The position numbers and the translations under genes are program-made. A stretch of 45,217 bases of DNA from Clostridium chromiireducens (GTDB lineage Bacteria > Bacillota > Clostridia > Clostridiales > Clostridiaceae): the NCBI RefSeq assembly GCF_002029255.1, contig NZ_MZGT01000045.1:1-45217 (forward strand), given 5' to 3'. Below are positions 26,066 through 35,770 of the stretch, piece by piece. Position 1 is the stretch's first letter. Each line of letters begins with the position of its first letter. A model generated the notes under the pieces. The model was given only the letters and a program-made list of their open reading frames with translations, was not told the DNA's origin and did not search any database.

Positions 26066-26926
26066 TTATATATTAATAATATCTAATATCCTTTGCAAAT
26101 CTTCTTCCGAATAATATTCGATCTCTATCTTTCCTTTATTTTTTTTATTTGAAATATTTACTTTCGTTCCAAAATAATTCTGAAGTTGATTTTTTATTTC
26201 TTTATAATATGGATTTAATTCACCAGTATTACTATTAAGCCTATCCTTTTCAACATCATCATTAATTCTTTTTACTAATCTCTCAAGTTCTCTAACAGAT
26301 AATTTTTCATCAATTACCTGTTGTGCCACTTCATACTGTCTTTGTTTATCATTAATCGCAAGAAGAACTCTTCCGTGCCCCTCTGAAAGTATACTCTCAA
26401 TTATATACTGCTGAACTCTTTCATCTAAGTTTGTCAATCTAATTGTATTAGCTATAGCAACTCTTGATTTTCCTATTCTTTTGCTTAACTCTTCTTGAGT
26501 TATTTCAAAATCATTTAATAGCTTTCTAAAAGCTACTGCTTCCTCTATTGGATTTAAATCTTCACGCTGAATATTTTCTATAAGAGATATTTCTAAAGTA
26601 TCCTTATCACTTAGTTCCATCATTATGGCAGGTATTTCTGTTACTCCAGCCATTTTAGCTGCTCTCCACCTTCTTTCACCTGCTACAATAGTATATTGTT
26701 CATTAGAGTTTTTCTTCAATATTAATGGCTGGATAATTCCATGAACTTTAATTGATTCTGCTAACTCAGCAATCTTCTCAGAATCAAAAAGCTTTCTTGG
26801 TTGTTCATCATCACTTTTAATTTTATTTATTGAAACCAATATCCTGCTGCTTTGTTCCACATCATTTTCTGGTTCTTCTGGTATAAGAGCACTCAATCCT
26901 TTTCCTAAAGTAAATTTTTTTGCCAT
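26066..26926 (-). CDS. parB: Chromosome-partitioning protein ParB (Spo0J)
   Basis: CTP-dependent DNA clamp that loads at parS and spreads. 286 aa from ATG 26926, beginning with the typical MAKKFTLGKGLSALIPE. The N-terminal CTPase motifs are DEQPRKLFD and AGERRWRAAK (GERR, about residues 78-88), with ENIQREDLNPIEEA at about 110-123. The helix-turn-helix domain (QEELSKRIGKSRVAIANTIR) binds parS, and the C-terminal domain dimerises. AGGTG lies 5 nt before the ATG, 8 bp after the parA stop. A longer in-frame start at 26992 would overlap parA and lacks support. Confidence 0.97.
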   Translation of the reverse strand: MAKKFTLGKGLSALIPEEPENDVEQSSRILVSINKIKSDDEQPRKLFDSEKIAELAESIKVHGIIQPLILKKNSNEQYTIVAGERRWRAAKMAGVTEIPAIMMELSDKDTLEISLIENIQREDLNPIEEAVAFRKLLNDFEITQEELSKRIGKSRVAIANTIRLTNLDERVQQYIIESILSEGHGRVLLAINDKQRQYEVAQQVIDEKLSVRELERLVKRINDDVEKDRLNSNTGELNPYYKEIKNQLQNYFGTKVNISNKKNKGKIEIEYYSEEDLQRILDIINI

Positions 26927-26934
26927 CTTATCAC

Positions 26935-27696
26935 CTACTGCCTTTTTAAAAATTCTTTTGTTAATTTTACATAAGCTTCTGCACCTTTGCATTTCTCGTC
27001 ATATAGCATTATTGGTAATCCAAAACTAGGCGCTTCAGCTAATCTCACATTTCTTGAAATTGTTGTTTTATAAACTTTGTCCTTAAAATATTTCTGAACT
27101 TCTTTTAATACTTCATTGCTAAGATTTGTCCTATAATCAAACATAGTCATTACAACACCTTCAATTTCTAACTTCTTATTAAGTGACTTTTTTACTAGCT
27201 GTATAGTATTTACTAATTGACTGACTCCCTCTAATGCATAAAATTCACATTGAATAGGAACTAAAACTGAATCAGCACAAGTCAATGCATTGATTGTTAA
27301 TACTCCTAAAGAAGGCGGGCAATCAATAAATACATAATCGTACTCATCTTCAATTTCCTTTAACTTATTCTTTATTATGTTTTCCCTATCACTTCTATTT
27401 ATAAGTTCAACTTCCGCACCTGCAAGCTCCATAGTTGATGGTGATATATATAAATTTTGAACCAGATCACTTCTAAGTATAGATTCTTTCATAGTCGTCT
27501 CAGAAACAAGTACATCATAAATAGACAATTTTAAATTATTTTTATCTAATCCTAGTCCACTCGTTGTATTTCCTTGAGGATCTATATCTATAGTTAAAAC
27601 TTTATAACCTTCCATTGCAAGGTAAGAGCATAAGTTTATATTAGTGGTCGTTTTTCCAACGCCACCCTTTTGGTTAAAAATACAAATTACTTTCAT
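26935..27696 (-). CDS. parA: Chromosome-partitioning ATPase ParA (Soj)
   Basis: 253-aa MinD/ParA-type ATPase that partners ParB in origin segregation and, in Bacillus, regulates DnaA. The deviant Walker A is FNQKGGVGKTTT (about residues 7-18) with the signature Lys, then DIDPQGNTT (about 38-46) and VFIDCPPSLG (Walker B, about 122). No N-terminal helix-turn-helix extension, as usual for chromosomal Soj. Operon with parB. Confidence 0.97.
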   Translation of the reverse strand: MKVICIFNQKGGVGKTTTNINLCSYLAMEGYKVLTIDIDPQGNTTSGLGLDKNNLKLSIYDVLVSETTMKESILRSDLVQNLYISPSTMELAGAEVELINRSDRENIIKNKLKEIEDEYDYVFIDCPPSLGVLTINALTCADSVLVPIQCEFYALEGVSQLVNTIQLVKKSLNKKLEIEGVVMTMFDYRTNLSNEVLKEVQKYFKDKVYKTTISRNVRLAEAPSFGLPIMLYDEKCKGAEAYVKLTKEFLKRQ

Positions 27697-27891
27697 AGTT
27701 TAGCCCTAAAAGAGCCTCCCCCCTTTCCCATAATATTATTATATATACTTTTTTACGATAATAAAAGATTTATGTTCTAAAAAGTAAAATCTGAGTGACA
27801 TAATCCATTGAAAATCTGTTGAAATTTTTATTTATGAATATATTTAATATACCCTAATTATAAACCAAGTATAATTATATTACTGCACATA

Positions 27892-27933
27892 AAGTAAAGT
27901 TAAGATTACGCAATGATAACCTTAACTTTACTT
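27892..27933 (-). terminator. Terminator of noc
   Basis: 13-bp stem AAGTAAAGTTAAG/CTTAACTTTACTT (27892-27904 and 27921-27933) 18 bp after the noc stop. The trailing T run is poor. Confidence 0.55.
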
Positions 27934-27951
27934 ATATGTTATTATTGAATT

Positions 27952-28734
27952 CTATTTATTAACTTTTGGAATCTTTACAATTACTTCTATGAACTCATCT
28001 TCATCTTTATATGCATATTCAGCGGGTATATCAAACTTTTGTAACACCTGCTTAATTGTATTTACGTATAACTTTGCAGGCAAGACACCTTTAACAGTCC
28101 TCTTTCTTTTATTCTTTAATTCCTCACTTGCTAGCTTAAGTAACTGATTATTGATAAGCTCTTCTGTTTTTTTTACATTCAATCCATCCTTTATTACTCT
28201 TTCAACTATTTTTAGCTGCAATTCCTCACTCGGAACCGTAAGTAATGCCCTTGCATGTCTTTCAGTTAATTTATTATTTAAACATATTTCTCTAACTTCA
28301 GAGCTTAGCTTTAATAATCTTAACTTATTTGCAACAGTAGATTGTTTCTTTCCCATTCTCTTAGCAAGCTCATCTTGCGTAAAATTATGGTCATTAATCA
28401 AATTATAATATGCCTCTGCTTCTTCTATATAATTTAGATCCTCTCTCTGCAAATTTTCCAATAAAGCTATTTCAGCTGATTCAGAATCTGTAATGTCCAC
28501 AATATTACATGGAACTGTTTCTAGATTAGCTAATTTGGCTGCTCTAAGTCTTCTCTCACCAGCAACAAGTTCAAAAATTTCCCCTCTTTTTCTTACTGTA
28601 AGAGGTTGAATTATCCCAAACTGCTTAATCGACTGAGATAATTCCTCAATTGCTTCTTCATTAAAATATTTACGTGGTTGATAAATATTTGGAATTACCA
28701 TATCTATGCTAATCTTTACTATTTCGTTATTCAT
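27952..28734 (-). CDS. noc: Nucleoid occlusion protein Noc
   Basis: 260-aa ParB-like protein placed between rsmG and parA, the standard Noc position. It has the CTP-binding motifs YQPRKYF and AGERRLRAAK, ENLQREDLNYIEEAEAY, and a helix-turn-helix (QDELAKRMGKKQSTVANKLR). It lacks the MAKKFTLGKGLSAL opening of ParB. Noc binds NBS sites and blocks division over the nucleoid. Without binding data it could be a second ParB, but context favours Noc. Confidence 0.93.
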   Translation of the reverse strand: MNNEIVKISIDMVIPNIYQPRKYFNEEAIEELSQSIKQFGIIQPLTVRKRGEIFELVAGERRLRAAKLANLETVPCNIVDITDSESAEIALLENLQREDLNYIEEAEAYYNLINDHNFTQDELAKRMGKKQSTVANKLRLLKLSSEVREICLNNKLTERHARALLTVPSEELQLKIVERVIKDGLNVKKTEELINNQLLKLASEELKNKRKRTVKGVLPAKLYVNTIKQVLQKFDIPAEYAYKDEDEFIEVIVKIPKVNK

Positions 28735-28867
28735 GCTCCCAACCCATCCCTTATTAAATTACTATACACTTTGCACAACTTCTTAATTATCTATTCTACT
28801 TTAGTTTTATTTTTCCTCCAAAAATCTAATTGTTTCCTTGCTTTTACAATATTGTAACTTGCATTTA

Positions 28868-29587
28868 TTACTTAAGAGGATTTTTAGTAATTAAACCTGC
28901 TTTTCTTGGATATGTTTTAGGGCATTCTTTAATCTTTTTTACTACAACTAAATTATGCCTTAATTCAGTTTCTTCAATATTGATTTCACAAATATCTATT
29001 AATTCACCACCAAGAACTCTAATAGCATTTAAACTGTCTTTGATCTCTTGATCAACAGAAGGCCCCTTTAATGCTATGAAATTCCCACCAACCCTTACAT
29101 ATGGTAAGCATAGTTCTGATAATACGCTCATATTTGCAACTGCTCTAGAGGTTGCTATGTCAAACTTTTCTCGTAACTGATTATTCCTTGCACCATCCTC
29201 TGCTCTTGAATGAATTGTTTCTACATTAGAAAGTCCTAACTTAGTGACAACATTATTCAAAAAGTTAACTCTTTTATTTAAAGAATCCAGCAATGTTATT
29301 TTAATATCATCTTTCATAATAGCAATTGGTAATCCAGGAAATCCTGCGCCTGTTCCAACATCTATTAAATTGGCAGCATTTTTAAATTCTTTCCTTTTAA
29401 ATGCTTTTATTGAATCTATAAAATGCTTTTTAATTATTTCTTCATCTTCGGTTATGGCCGTTAAGTTTATTTTTTCATTCCATTCTTGAAGAAGCTTCAT
29501 ATAATCAATAAATTTTTCATACTGTTCCTTTGATAGTTGTAAACCTACATCTTCAGAAGATTTACTCATTAAATCATAAAAATTCAT
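28868..29587 (-). CDS. rsmG: 16S rRNA (guanine-527-N7)-methyltransferase RsmG
   Basis: 239-aa AdoMet-dependent enzyme (GidB) methylating G527 of 16S rRNA. Motif [17 protein letters not shown] (about residues 71-87) binds AdoMet; [19 protein letters not shown] and [18 protein letters not shown] are family signatures. It follows mnmG by 20 bp and ends the mnmE-mnmG-rsmG operon. Confidence 0.97.
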   Translation of the reverse strand: MNFYDLMSKSSEDVGLQLSKEQYEKFIDYMKLLQEWNEKINLTAITEDEEIIKKHFIDSIKAFKRKEFKNAANLIDVGTGAGFPGLPIAIMKDDIKITLLDSLNKRVNFLNNVVTKLGLSNVETIHSRAEDGARNNQLREKFDIATSRAVANMSVLSELCLPYVRVGGNFIALKGPSVDQEIKDSLNAIRVLGGELIDICEINIEETELRHNLVVVKKIKECPKTYPRKAGLITKNPLK

Positions 29588-29607
29588 AATTCCTCCATAC
29601 TAATATA

Positions 29608-31494
29608 TTAGGATTGCTTATTATAGCGATGTTCAAGATAAATAAGTAAAACTGAAATATCTGCTGGAGATACTCCTGAAATACGTGAAGCCTGCCCCAT
29701 ACTAATTGGTTTAATACTATTCAACTTCTGCACAGCCTCTGTCCTTAACCCCTTCACGCTACTATAATCAATATCTCTAGGTAATAATTTTTTTTCAAAC
29801 TTCTTAAATTGTGCAACTTGTTCAAGTTGACTTTGTATATATCCTTCATATTTTGTTAGTATATTAATTTGTTCACCAACATCATATGGTAAGTCTAGTC
29901 TTTCATCATCTAATGGAGATAAATCAAAATAATCTAGCTCTGGTCTTTGCAATAATTCATAAAAACTGATAGGTTTTCTTAATTCAGCTGAATTTAATGA
30001 AATTAGGAATTCATTTACTTCCTTTTTATTTGTTATTCGTAATTTTTTTAATCTTTCTAATTCATTTTCAACATTTTGTTTTCTAACTAAAAATCTATTA
30101 TATCTTTCTTCTGTAACAAGTCCTACTCTATGACCAATTTCAGTTAATCTAAAATCTGCATTATCTTGCCTTAATAATAGCCTATATTCAGCTCTTGAAG
30201 TCATCATTCTATAAGGCTCATTAGTACCCTTTGTCACCAAATCATCAATCAGTACTCCTATGTAAGCATCTGATCGCGTTAAAATTAAGGGTTCTTCATT
30301 CCTAATTTTTAGTGCCGCATTTATTCCGGCAACTAATCCTTGTGCACCAGCCTCTTCATATCCTGAACTCCCATTTAGCTGGCCTGCACCATATAATCCT
30401 TCAACCTTTTTAAATTCTAATGTTGGTTTTAATTGAGTCGGATCAATTGAATCATATTCAATTGCATATGCTGTTCTCATCATTTCAACATTTTCAAGTC
30501 CTGGTAAAGTTTTAAGCATCTTAATCTGAACTTCTTCAGGTAGCGATGAAGAGAATCCTCCAACATACATTTCTAAAGTATCAAGGCCTTCTGGTTCAAT
30601 AAATATTTGATGTTGAGGCTTATCTGGAAATCTCATTATCTTATCTTCTATTGATGGGCAATATCTTGGCCCAACACCCTTTATACTACCATTATAAATC
30701 GGTGATCTATCAATATTATCCCTAATTATTTTACGTGTTTCTTCATTTGTATATGTTAAATAGCATGGAACCTGTTCCTTTTCAATATTGCCATTCATGA
30801 ATGAAAATGGTACTATTTTATCGTCACCATTTTGCTCTACCATCTTTGAAAAATCAACAGATTTCTTATTAATTCTAGCCGGAGTTCCCGTTTTAAATCG
30901 CCTTAATTCAATACCTAATTTTAAAAGTGATTGTGATAAGTCATTAGCTGGAAATAATCCATTAGGGCCTCCATCATATGATACTTCTCCAATAATGATT
31001 TTTCCTTTTAAATATGTACCTGTTGCAAGTATCACTGCTTTACATCCAAAAACGGCACCATTTTTAGTTATTACACCAACTACTTTTCCACCTTCAACCT
31101 TAAGTTCTGTAACTTCAATTTGCCTGATTATAAGATTATCTTGCTCTTCTAATATTCTTTTCATTCTATACTGATAATCTTTTTTATCTGCTTGTGCTCT
31201 TAATGAATGAACGGCTGGTCCCTTTGAGGTATTTAACATTCTTGATTGAATAAATGTGTTATCAATATTAACACCCATTTCTCCACCAAGTGCATCAATT
31301 TCTCTAACCAAATGTCCCTTTGCAGTACCTCCTATATTAGGATTACAAGGCATTAAAGCTATTGAATCTAAATTTATCGTGCACACTAATGTATTAAGCC
31401 CCATCCTTGCCGAAGCCAATGCTGCCTCACACCCAGCATGCCCTGCACCTACAACAATTACATCAAATTGCCCGCCATCATAATTTATTGCCAT
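29608..31494 (-). CDS. mnmG: tRNA U34 5-carboxymethylaminomethyl synthesis protein MnmG
   Basis: 628-aa FAD protein (GidA) that works with MnmE on wobble U34. N-terminal [12 protein letters not shown] binds FAD. The signatures [16 protein letters not shown] (near 180), [12 protein letters not shown] (near 270) and [20 protein letters not shown] (near 365) are present, with the C-terminal helical domain that recruits MnmE and tRNA. It begins 9 bp after the mnmE stop. Confidence 0.97.
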   Translation of the reverse strand: MAINYDGGQFDVIVVGAGHAGCEAALASARMGLNTLVCTINLDSIALMPCNPNIGGTAKGHLVREIDALGGEMGVNIDNTFIQSRMLNTSKGPAVHSLRAQADKKDYQYRMKRILEEQDNLIIRQIEVTELKVEGGKVVGVITKNGAVFGCKAVILATGTYLKGKIIIGEVSYDGGPNGLFPANDLSQSLLKLGIELRRFKTGTPARINKKSVDFSKMVEQNGDDKIVPFSFMNGNIEKEQVPCYLTYTNEETRKIIRDNIDRSPIYNGSIKGVGPRYCPSIEDKIMRFPDKPQHQIFIEPEGLDTLEMYVGGFSSSLPEEVQIKMLKTLPGLENVEMMRTAYAIEYDSIDPTQLKPTLEFKKVEGLYGAGQLNGSSGYEEAGAQGLVAGINAALKIRNEEPLILTRSDAYIGVLIDDLVTKGTNEPYRMMTSRAEYRLLLRQDNADFRLTEIGHRVGLVTEERYNRFLVRKQNVENELERLKKLRITNKKEVNEFLISLNSAELRKPISFYELLQRPELDYFDLSPLDDERLDLPYDVGEQINILTKYEGYIQSQLEQVAQFKKFEKKLLPRDIDYSSVKGLRTEAVQKLNSIKPISMGQASRISGVSPADISVLLIYLEHRYNKQS

Positions 31495-31503
31495 TACTCT
31501 TAC

Positions 31504-32886
31504 CTACTTTCCTACACAAAATTCACTAAAAATCTTATTTAATAAATCTTCTTCTAGTTCATCTCCTGTTATTTCACCTAACGCCTTCATAGCCGCTGTA
31601 ACATAAATAGATATTAAATCAAGATATTCTCCAACACTAACTTTGTTTAAAGCTATATCACAGTTATCCAGCGCTTTATAGAGCGCTTGCTTATGCCTTA
31701 CATTAGATATTATTAAGCTTTCAGATTTTACATCTCCATTAAAAAATAAGTTTTTAATTTCTTTCTTTAAATTATCAATACCTTCTCCTGTTTTTGCTGA
31801 TATATTTATCTTGTTATCAAGATTATTAATTATGTTTTCTGATATCTTTGCATCTAAATCTACTTTATTTAATAAAACTATATTTTTTTTATCTTTTATT
31901 TTATCAATTATAATTTGATCCTCTTCATCAATCTCCCTCGATACATCAAGCATTAATATTATTAGATCAGCTTCATCTATCTTTTCTTTAGATTTTTCAA
32001 CGCCTATTTTCTCTACTATATCCTCAGTATCTCTTATTCCTGCAGTATCAGTTATTCTAATCGGAATTCCATCAAGATTAATATACTCTTCAATTACATC
32101 TCTTGTTGTTCCTGGAATATCAGTTACTATTGCTCTTTTTTCCTTAAGTAATGCATTAAGTAATGATGATTTACCTACATTGGGCTTACCAACAATAACA
32201 ACATTTAGCCCTTCCCTTATTATCTTACCTTCATCCGCATTTACTAATAAATTTCTTATATTCACAATCGATTTATTTATTCCATCTTTAATCTGGCTAA
32301 TTAAATCTTCATCAATAATATCCTCATCATCCTCTGTAAAATCAACTGCATATTCTATTAATGCCAATACATTTAGTAAATACTTTCTTAATTCTCCTAT
32401 TTCCTTAGAAAGAGCCCCCTTACTTTGTAATATCGCTGCCTTCATAGCTAATTCAGTCTTTGCAGTAATGATATCCATTACTGCTTCTGCTTGACTTAAA
32501 TCAATTCTTCCATTCAAAAAAGCTCTTTTAGTAAATTCTCCAGGCTCAGCAAGTCTGGCCCCTGACTTAATAACTTGATTCAAAACGCTATTAGTTGATA
32601 CAACTCCACCATGACAATTAATTTCAACTACGTTCTCTCCTGTATAACTGCTTGGCGCCCTCATATAGCTTAAAATAACTTCATCAATAGTTTCCTCATT
32701 TTCCAAATTAATAACATTTCCATACTTCATTGTATATGTCTTCATATTTTTAATATCAAAATCATTCTTAGGTTTAAATATTCTACTAGCAATATCTAAA
32801 GCTTTTTCTCCAGATATTCTTATTATTGCAACTCCGCCTTCCCCGATTGGAGTCGCAATTGCAGAAATAGTATCAAATTCCTTCAT
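31504..32886 (-). CDS. mnmE: tRNA modification GTPase MnmE
   Basis: 460-aa GTPase (TrmE). N-terminal folate-binding domain ([21 protein letters not shown]), helical domain, and an inserted G domain: G1 GKPNVGKSS (about residues 229-237), G2/G3 TTRDVIEEY and DTAGIRD, G4 NKVD. It ends with the catalytic FCVGK (CxGK) motif. First gene of the mnmE-mnmG-rsmG operon, with the promoter at 32946-32974. Confidence 0.97.
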   Translation of the reverse strand: MKEFDTISAIATPIGEGGVAIIRISGEKALDIASRIFKPKNDFDIKNMKTYTMKYGNVINLENEETIDEVILSYMRAPSSYTGENVVEINCHGGVVSTNSVLNQVIKSGARLAEPGEFTKRAFLNGRIDLSQAEAVMDIITAKTELAMKAAILQSKGALSKEIGELRKYLLNVLALIEYAVDFTEDDEDIIDEDLISQIKDGINKSIVNIRNLLVNADEGKIIREGLNVVIVGKPNVGKSSLLNALLKEKRAIVTDIPGTTRDVIEEYINLDGIPIRITDTAGIRDTEDIVEKIGVEKSKEKIDEADLIILMLDVSREIDEEDQIIIDKIKDKKNIVLLNKVDLDAKISENIINNLDNKINISAKTGEGIDNLKKEIKNLFFNGDVKSESLIISNVRHKQALYKALDNCDIALNKVSVGEYLDLISIYVTAAMKALGEITGDELEEDLLNKIFSEFCVGK

Positions 32887-32945
32887 TTATTTTCCTCCTT
32901 CATAAAGAAGAATCTTTATATTAATATCCATTAAAACTAATATTA

Positions 32946-32974
32946 ATTTTACATAACAAACTTTAAATAGTCAA
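32946..32974 (-). promoter_or_regulatory. Sigma-A promoter of mnmE-mnmG-rsmG
   Basis: Minus strand: TTGACT (32969-32974), 17-bp spacer, TAAAAT (32946-32951). Confidence 0.82.
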
Positions 32975-33022
32975 AGTCATATTAACTAAAATTTTCTTTA
33001 TACAATCATGAAATATATTTAT

Positions 33023-33053
33023 AAATTTAAAAAGAAAGCCCTAGGGCTTTCTT
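33023..33053 (-). terminator. Terminator of the rpmH-to-jag operon
   Basis: Palindrome AAGAAAGCCC/GGGCTTTCTT (33032-33041 and 33044-33053) followed by TTTTTAAATT on the minus strand. It directly follows the jag stop codon. Confidence 0.88.
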
Positions 33054-33683
33054 CTACAAATTATTTTTTAATTCAACAACTACTCTTCTAAATGGCTCAT
33101 CGCCTTCACTATATGTATTAACAAAAGTATCTTCTTGAAGCGCAGAATGAATAATTCTTCTCTCATACGGGTTCATTGGTTCCAACTTAAATACTTTCCG
33201 TGTCTTTTTAACTTTATAGGCAGTTTTAGTCGCAACGCCCCTAAGAGTTTCTTCTCTCTTACTTCTGTAATTTTCTGTATCTAGTATAACTTTTTTATGA
33301 GGAAGCTCATGTACCTTATTAACTACTAATGAAACTAAATATTGTATAGAATCTAAAGTCTCCCCCCTATAACCAATTATCACACCCATCTTTTCTCCTG
33401 ATAAATTAATTATAAGCGTGTCATTTTCCTCTTTGATATCTATCTTAGCTTCTATTTCCATACAATTAAGTATATTTGCTATAAAATTTCGCGCTTCTTC
33501 AATATAATAATATTTTTTAGAAACCCTAATTCTAGCTGGCTTAACTCCTATAACATTAAATAAACCCTTTGAACCATGATGCAAAACTTCAACATTAACC
33601 ATGTTTTCATTTGTATTTAATTCAATTAAAGCTTTATTTAAAGCTTCTTCAACAGTTTTTCCCTCTACTTCTATTGATTTCAT
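33054..33683 (-). CDS. jag: Jag/KhpB RNA-binding protein (SpoIIIJ-associated)
   Basis: 209 aa with three domains: Jag_N (about 1-50, SIEVEGKTVEEALNKAL), KH (about 80-140, with the GxxG loop in GVIIGYRGETLDS) and R3H (about 145-205, NPYERRIIHSALQ). KhpB acts with KhpA in RNA binding and cell elongation; next to yidC it is the classic SpoIIIJ partner. Last gene of the operon. Confidence 0.96.
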   Translation of the reverse strand: MKSIEVEGKTVEEALNKALIELNTNENMVNVEVLHHGSKGLFNVIGVKPARIRVSKKYYYIEEARNFIANILNCMEIEAKIDIKEENDTLIINLSGEKMGVIIGYRGETLDSIQYLVSLVVNKVHELPHKKVILDTENYRSKREETLRGVATKTAYKVKKTRKVFKLEPMNPYERRIIHSALQEDTFVNTYSEGDEPFRRVVVELKNNL

Positions 33684-33726
33684 CCGTTAATTCACCACCT
33701 CTAATACTAAATCAAACTTAAATAAC

Positions 33727-34494
33727 CTATTTATTTTTCTTTCTTTTTCTACTAGCTAAATTTTTAGGCTCTTCAACTGCCATAACAAATTTTTCTGATT
33801 CTACTTTAGCTTCTTTTTCTTTTCTAGAATCAATTTCTTTAATTGCTGGTTTATAGTTTAAGAAATATGTTTGTATAGTTTGAATTATATTACCAATTAT
33901 CCAGTATAAAACTAATATAGCACTAAAGTTCCATGACATAACGCCCATCATTCCAGCCATAGTAATATTCATAGTTCCCATATTCATGCCTCCTGGTTGA
34001 GCCGGAGTTGCTTTAGACATTAAATATGATGGAATATATGTTGATAGTGCTGCTAAAACAGGAAGTATGTGCCAATTATCAGGAGCAAATAAGTTTGTAA
34101 TCCATAAAAATGATGCTCCTTCTATTCCATGTATACCCATAAACACCCAATAAAGAGCCATCAATATTGGTAATGGTAATAGTGACGGAAGACATCCTCC
34201 TGTCATGCTAACATTATGCTCTTTATATAGTTTCATAGTCTCGGTACTTAATTTTTCTTTATCATCTTTATATTTCTCTTGAATCTTTTTAATTTCAGGT
34301 TGAATTTTTTGCATTCCTTGTGTAGATTTTGCTGCCTTAATATTAAATGGCAATATTAAAATTCTTATGATTAATGTAAAAATAAATATTGCTAAAACAT
34401 AAGACAATCCTACATCTGATACACCCATACTTACAATAAAGTTATGCAGGGAATCAAATATATTTCTCATAAAATCAACTATTGATTGAAACAT
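33727..34494 (-). CDS. yidC: Membrane protein insertase YidC/SpoIIIJ
   Basis: 255-aa YidC/Oxa1/Alb3 insertase. Hydrophobic segments near residues 28-50, 110-125, 148-165 and 190-220. The cytoplasmic hairpin ...KIQPEIKKIQEKYKDDKEKL is typical, and LPFNIKAAKS carries a basic residue expected in the hydrophilic groove. The Lys-rich tail (ASRKRKKNK) may contact ribosomes. The N-terminus lacks an obvious lipobox, unlike Bacillus SpoIIIJ. AGGAGG lies 11 nt before the ATG. Confidence 0.96.
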   Translation of the reverse strand: MFQSIVDFMRNIFDSLHNFIVSMGVSDVGLSYVLAIFIFTLIIRILILPFNIKAAKSTQGMQKIQPEIKKIQEKYKDDKEKLSTETMKLYKEHNVSMTGGCLPSLLPLPILMALYWVFMGIHGIEGASFLWITNLFAPDNWHILPVLAALSTYIPSYLMSKATPAQPGGMNMGTMNITMAGMMGVMSWNFSAILVLYWIIGNIIQTIQTYFLNYKPAIKEIDSRKEKEAKVESEKFVMAVEEPKNLASRKRKKNK

Positions 34495-34516
34495 TAAAAT
34501 ATATACCTCCTATATT

Positions 34517-34726
34517 TCATCTTACTGGATCATATCCACCCTTGCAAAAAGGATTACATCTTAATATTCTGTAAACAGCCATTATGCTCCCTTTTAAAAC
34601 ACCATATTTATTTATAGCATCTAACGCATATTGTGAACAAGTCGGCGTAAACCTACAACATGGAGACCTTCCAGGCGAAATATGTTTTCTATAAAAATTA
34701 ATTAGGTGTATGAGTAGTTTCTTCAT
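34517..34726 (-). CDS. yidD: Membrane protein insertion efficiency factor YidD
   Basis: 69-aa YidD with the conserved [27 protein letters not shown] core (three Cys at about residues 22, 23 and 30) and [12 protein letters not shown] near the end. Overlaps rnpA by 29 bp, implying coupled translation. Confidence 0.96.
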   Translation of the reverse strand: MKKLLIHLINFYRKHISPGRSPCCRFTPTCSQYALDAINKYGVLKGSIMAVYRILRCNPFCKGGYDPVR

Positions 34727-35075
34727 TATTATATAAGCCTGCCTTTTTAATTAAATTTTTCATAGCCTTCTCTACCTCAAGGTAACTTTTTCCCTTCATA
34801 GGATTTCTTGCTATAAAAATAAAATCATATCCCTTTATTGCATATTGATAATTTAATCTAAAACTTTCACTTATTAATCTTTTACATCTACTTCTAACAA
34901 CACTGTTTCCTACTTTTTTGCTTACAGAAACGCCTAATTTATTGTAAAGATTAAAATCTTTATCTTTATTCCTCTTATTCTTTAATATATACATAACTAA
35001 AATTTCATTAGCAAATGATTTACCTCTTTTATATATAATTGTAAATTCAAAATTCTTCTTTAATCTATAAGTCAT
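34698..35075 (-). CDS. rnpA: Ribonuclease P protein component
   Basis: 125-aa protein subunit of RNase P (tRNA 5' maturation). N-terminal [19 protein letters not shown] and the RNR-type motif [15 protein letters not shown] (about residues 57-71), where the second position is Ser rather than Asn. AAGGAG is 13 nt before ATG 35075, a long spacing. Overlaps yidD. An attenuator-like hairpin (35113-35135) separates it from rpmH. Confidence 0.96.
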   Translation of the reverse strand: MTYRLKKNFEFTIIYKRGKSFANEILVMYILKNKRNKDKDFNLYNKLGVSVSKKVGNSVVRSRCKRLISESFRLNYQYAIKGYDFIFIARNPMKGKSYLEVEKAMKNLIKKAGLYNNEETTHTPN

Positions 35076-35112
35076 AGATATTTTTATTCTCCTTTTTTCC
35101 CTGCATTTGCAG

Positions 35113-35135
35113 AAAAAAGGCCACTTAGAGCGGCC
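35113..35135 (-). terminator. Hairpin/T-tract between rpmH and rnpA
   Basis: 7-bp stem GGCCGCT/AGTGGCC (one G-U) with T6 on the minus strand, directly after the rpmH stop. Probably a partial terminator lowering rnpA relative to rpmH expression. Confidence 0.8.
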
Positions 35136-35136
35136 C

Positions 35137-35271
35137 TTAAGCTGTTAGTCTTTTTCTTCCTTTTTGTCTTCTGTTTCTAAGAATGTTTCTTCCTGATTGA
35201 GTGCTCATTCTTTTTCTGAAACCATGTTCTTTTTTTCTTTGTCTCTTTTTAGGTTGGTAAGTCATGAACAT
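35137..35271 (-). CDS. rpmH: 50S ribosomal protein L34
   Basis: 44-aa highly basic L34: [18 protein letters not shown], then [20 protein letters not shown] and RLTA. GGGGG lies 10 nt before the ATG. First gene left of oriC and first of the rpmH-rnpA-yidD-yidC-jag operon, with a near-perfect promoter at 35344-35372. Confidence 0.97.
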   Translation of the reverse strand: MFMTYQPKKRQRKKEHGFRKRMSTQSGRNILRNRRQKGRKRLTA

Positions 35272-35343
35272 TATAAATGCACCCCCTTAAAATTATTATT
35301 TATAGTAAAACTATACTTTACGCTTTTAAATTTTACTTTATTT

Positions 35344-35372
35344 ATTATATATATATACTATTTTTCTGTCAA
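35344..35372 (-). promoter_or_regulatory. Sigma-A promoter of rpmH
   Basis: Minus strand: TTGACA (35367-35372), 17-bp spacer, TATAAT (35344-35349); both hexamers are consensus. Confidence 0.93.
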
Positions 35373-35414
35373 GGTGGTAATAATTGTTGATAATTATATT
35401 TATATATATTTTTT

Positions 35415-35526
35415 TGTGGATAACTTATTGAATATGAATAATTACTTATGTTATCATAAGTATTATGTTGTGAATAACTTATTAATGCTAAAACTTATCC
35501 ACATGTGTGGATAAAACTGTGTATAA
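35415..35526. other. oriC: oriC, upstream DnaA-box cluster
   Basis: Five DnaA boxes: TGTGGATAA (35415-35423), TGTGAATAA (35469-35477), TTATCCACA (35495-35503), TGTGGATAA (35506-35514) and TGTGTATAA (35518-35526). Only the third points right; boxes 3 and 4 form a close inverted pair. A 20-bp inverted repeat (TACTTATG-TTAT-CATAAGTA, 35443-35462) lies between boxes 1 and 2. The rest of 35272-35770 is AT-rich with no gene. This is the upstream half of a Bacillus-like bipartite origin. Confidence 0.93.
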
Positions 35527-35698
35527 CTTGTTTGTTTCTATTATTAGTACATCCTAAATCCCTTGATAATGCTAGTTAAGCATATGTTCATAAATTTTAG
35601 TAACAATTTGTTATTAATTTTTTATTCAATTAATATATACACATAATTATTAACATGTTGATATATTTATATACATACTTGGCTATAATAAATAAATG

Positions 35699-35727
35699 TT
35701 GATATCTCTGTTAATAAACTGTACATA
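35699..35727 (+). promoter_or_regulatory. Candidate dnaA promoter
   Basis: TTGATA (35699-35704), 17-bp spacer, TACATA (35722-35727). Another TATAAT at 35684-35689 has TTGATA only 20 bp upstream. Either could serve dnaA. Confidence 0.4.
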
Positions 35728-35770
35728 ATGTCATAAAAAATTTTTTTATAAAAATATTGGAGGAATACGA

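Noticed and set aside
26066..26992. Longer ParB start at 26992
   Set aside because: It would overlap parA by 58 bp and add a non-conserved, Cys-rich extension; ATG 26926 has a ribosome binding site and the conserved MAKKFTLGKGLSAL opening.
27697..28867. Noc-binding sites near noc
   Set aside because: I searched by eye for the palindromic ATTTCCCGGGAAAT-type motif and found none in the window.
35197..35514. Plus-strand open frame across rpmH and oriC
   Set aside because: Covers rpmH antisense, its promoter and DnaA boxes; no ribosome binding site.
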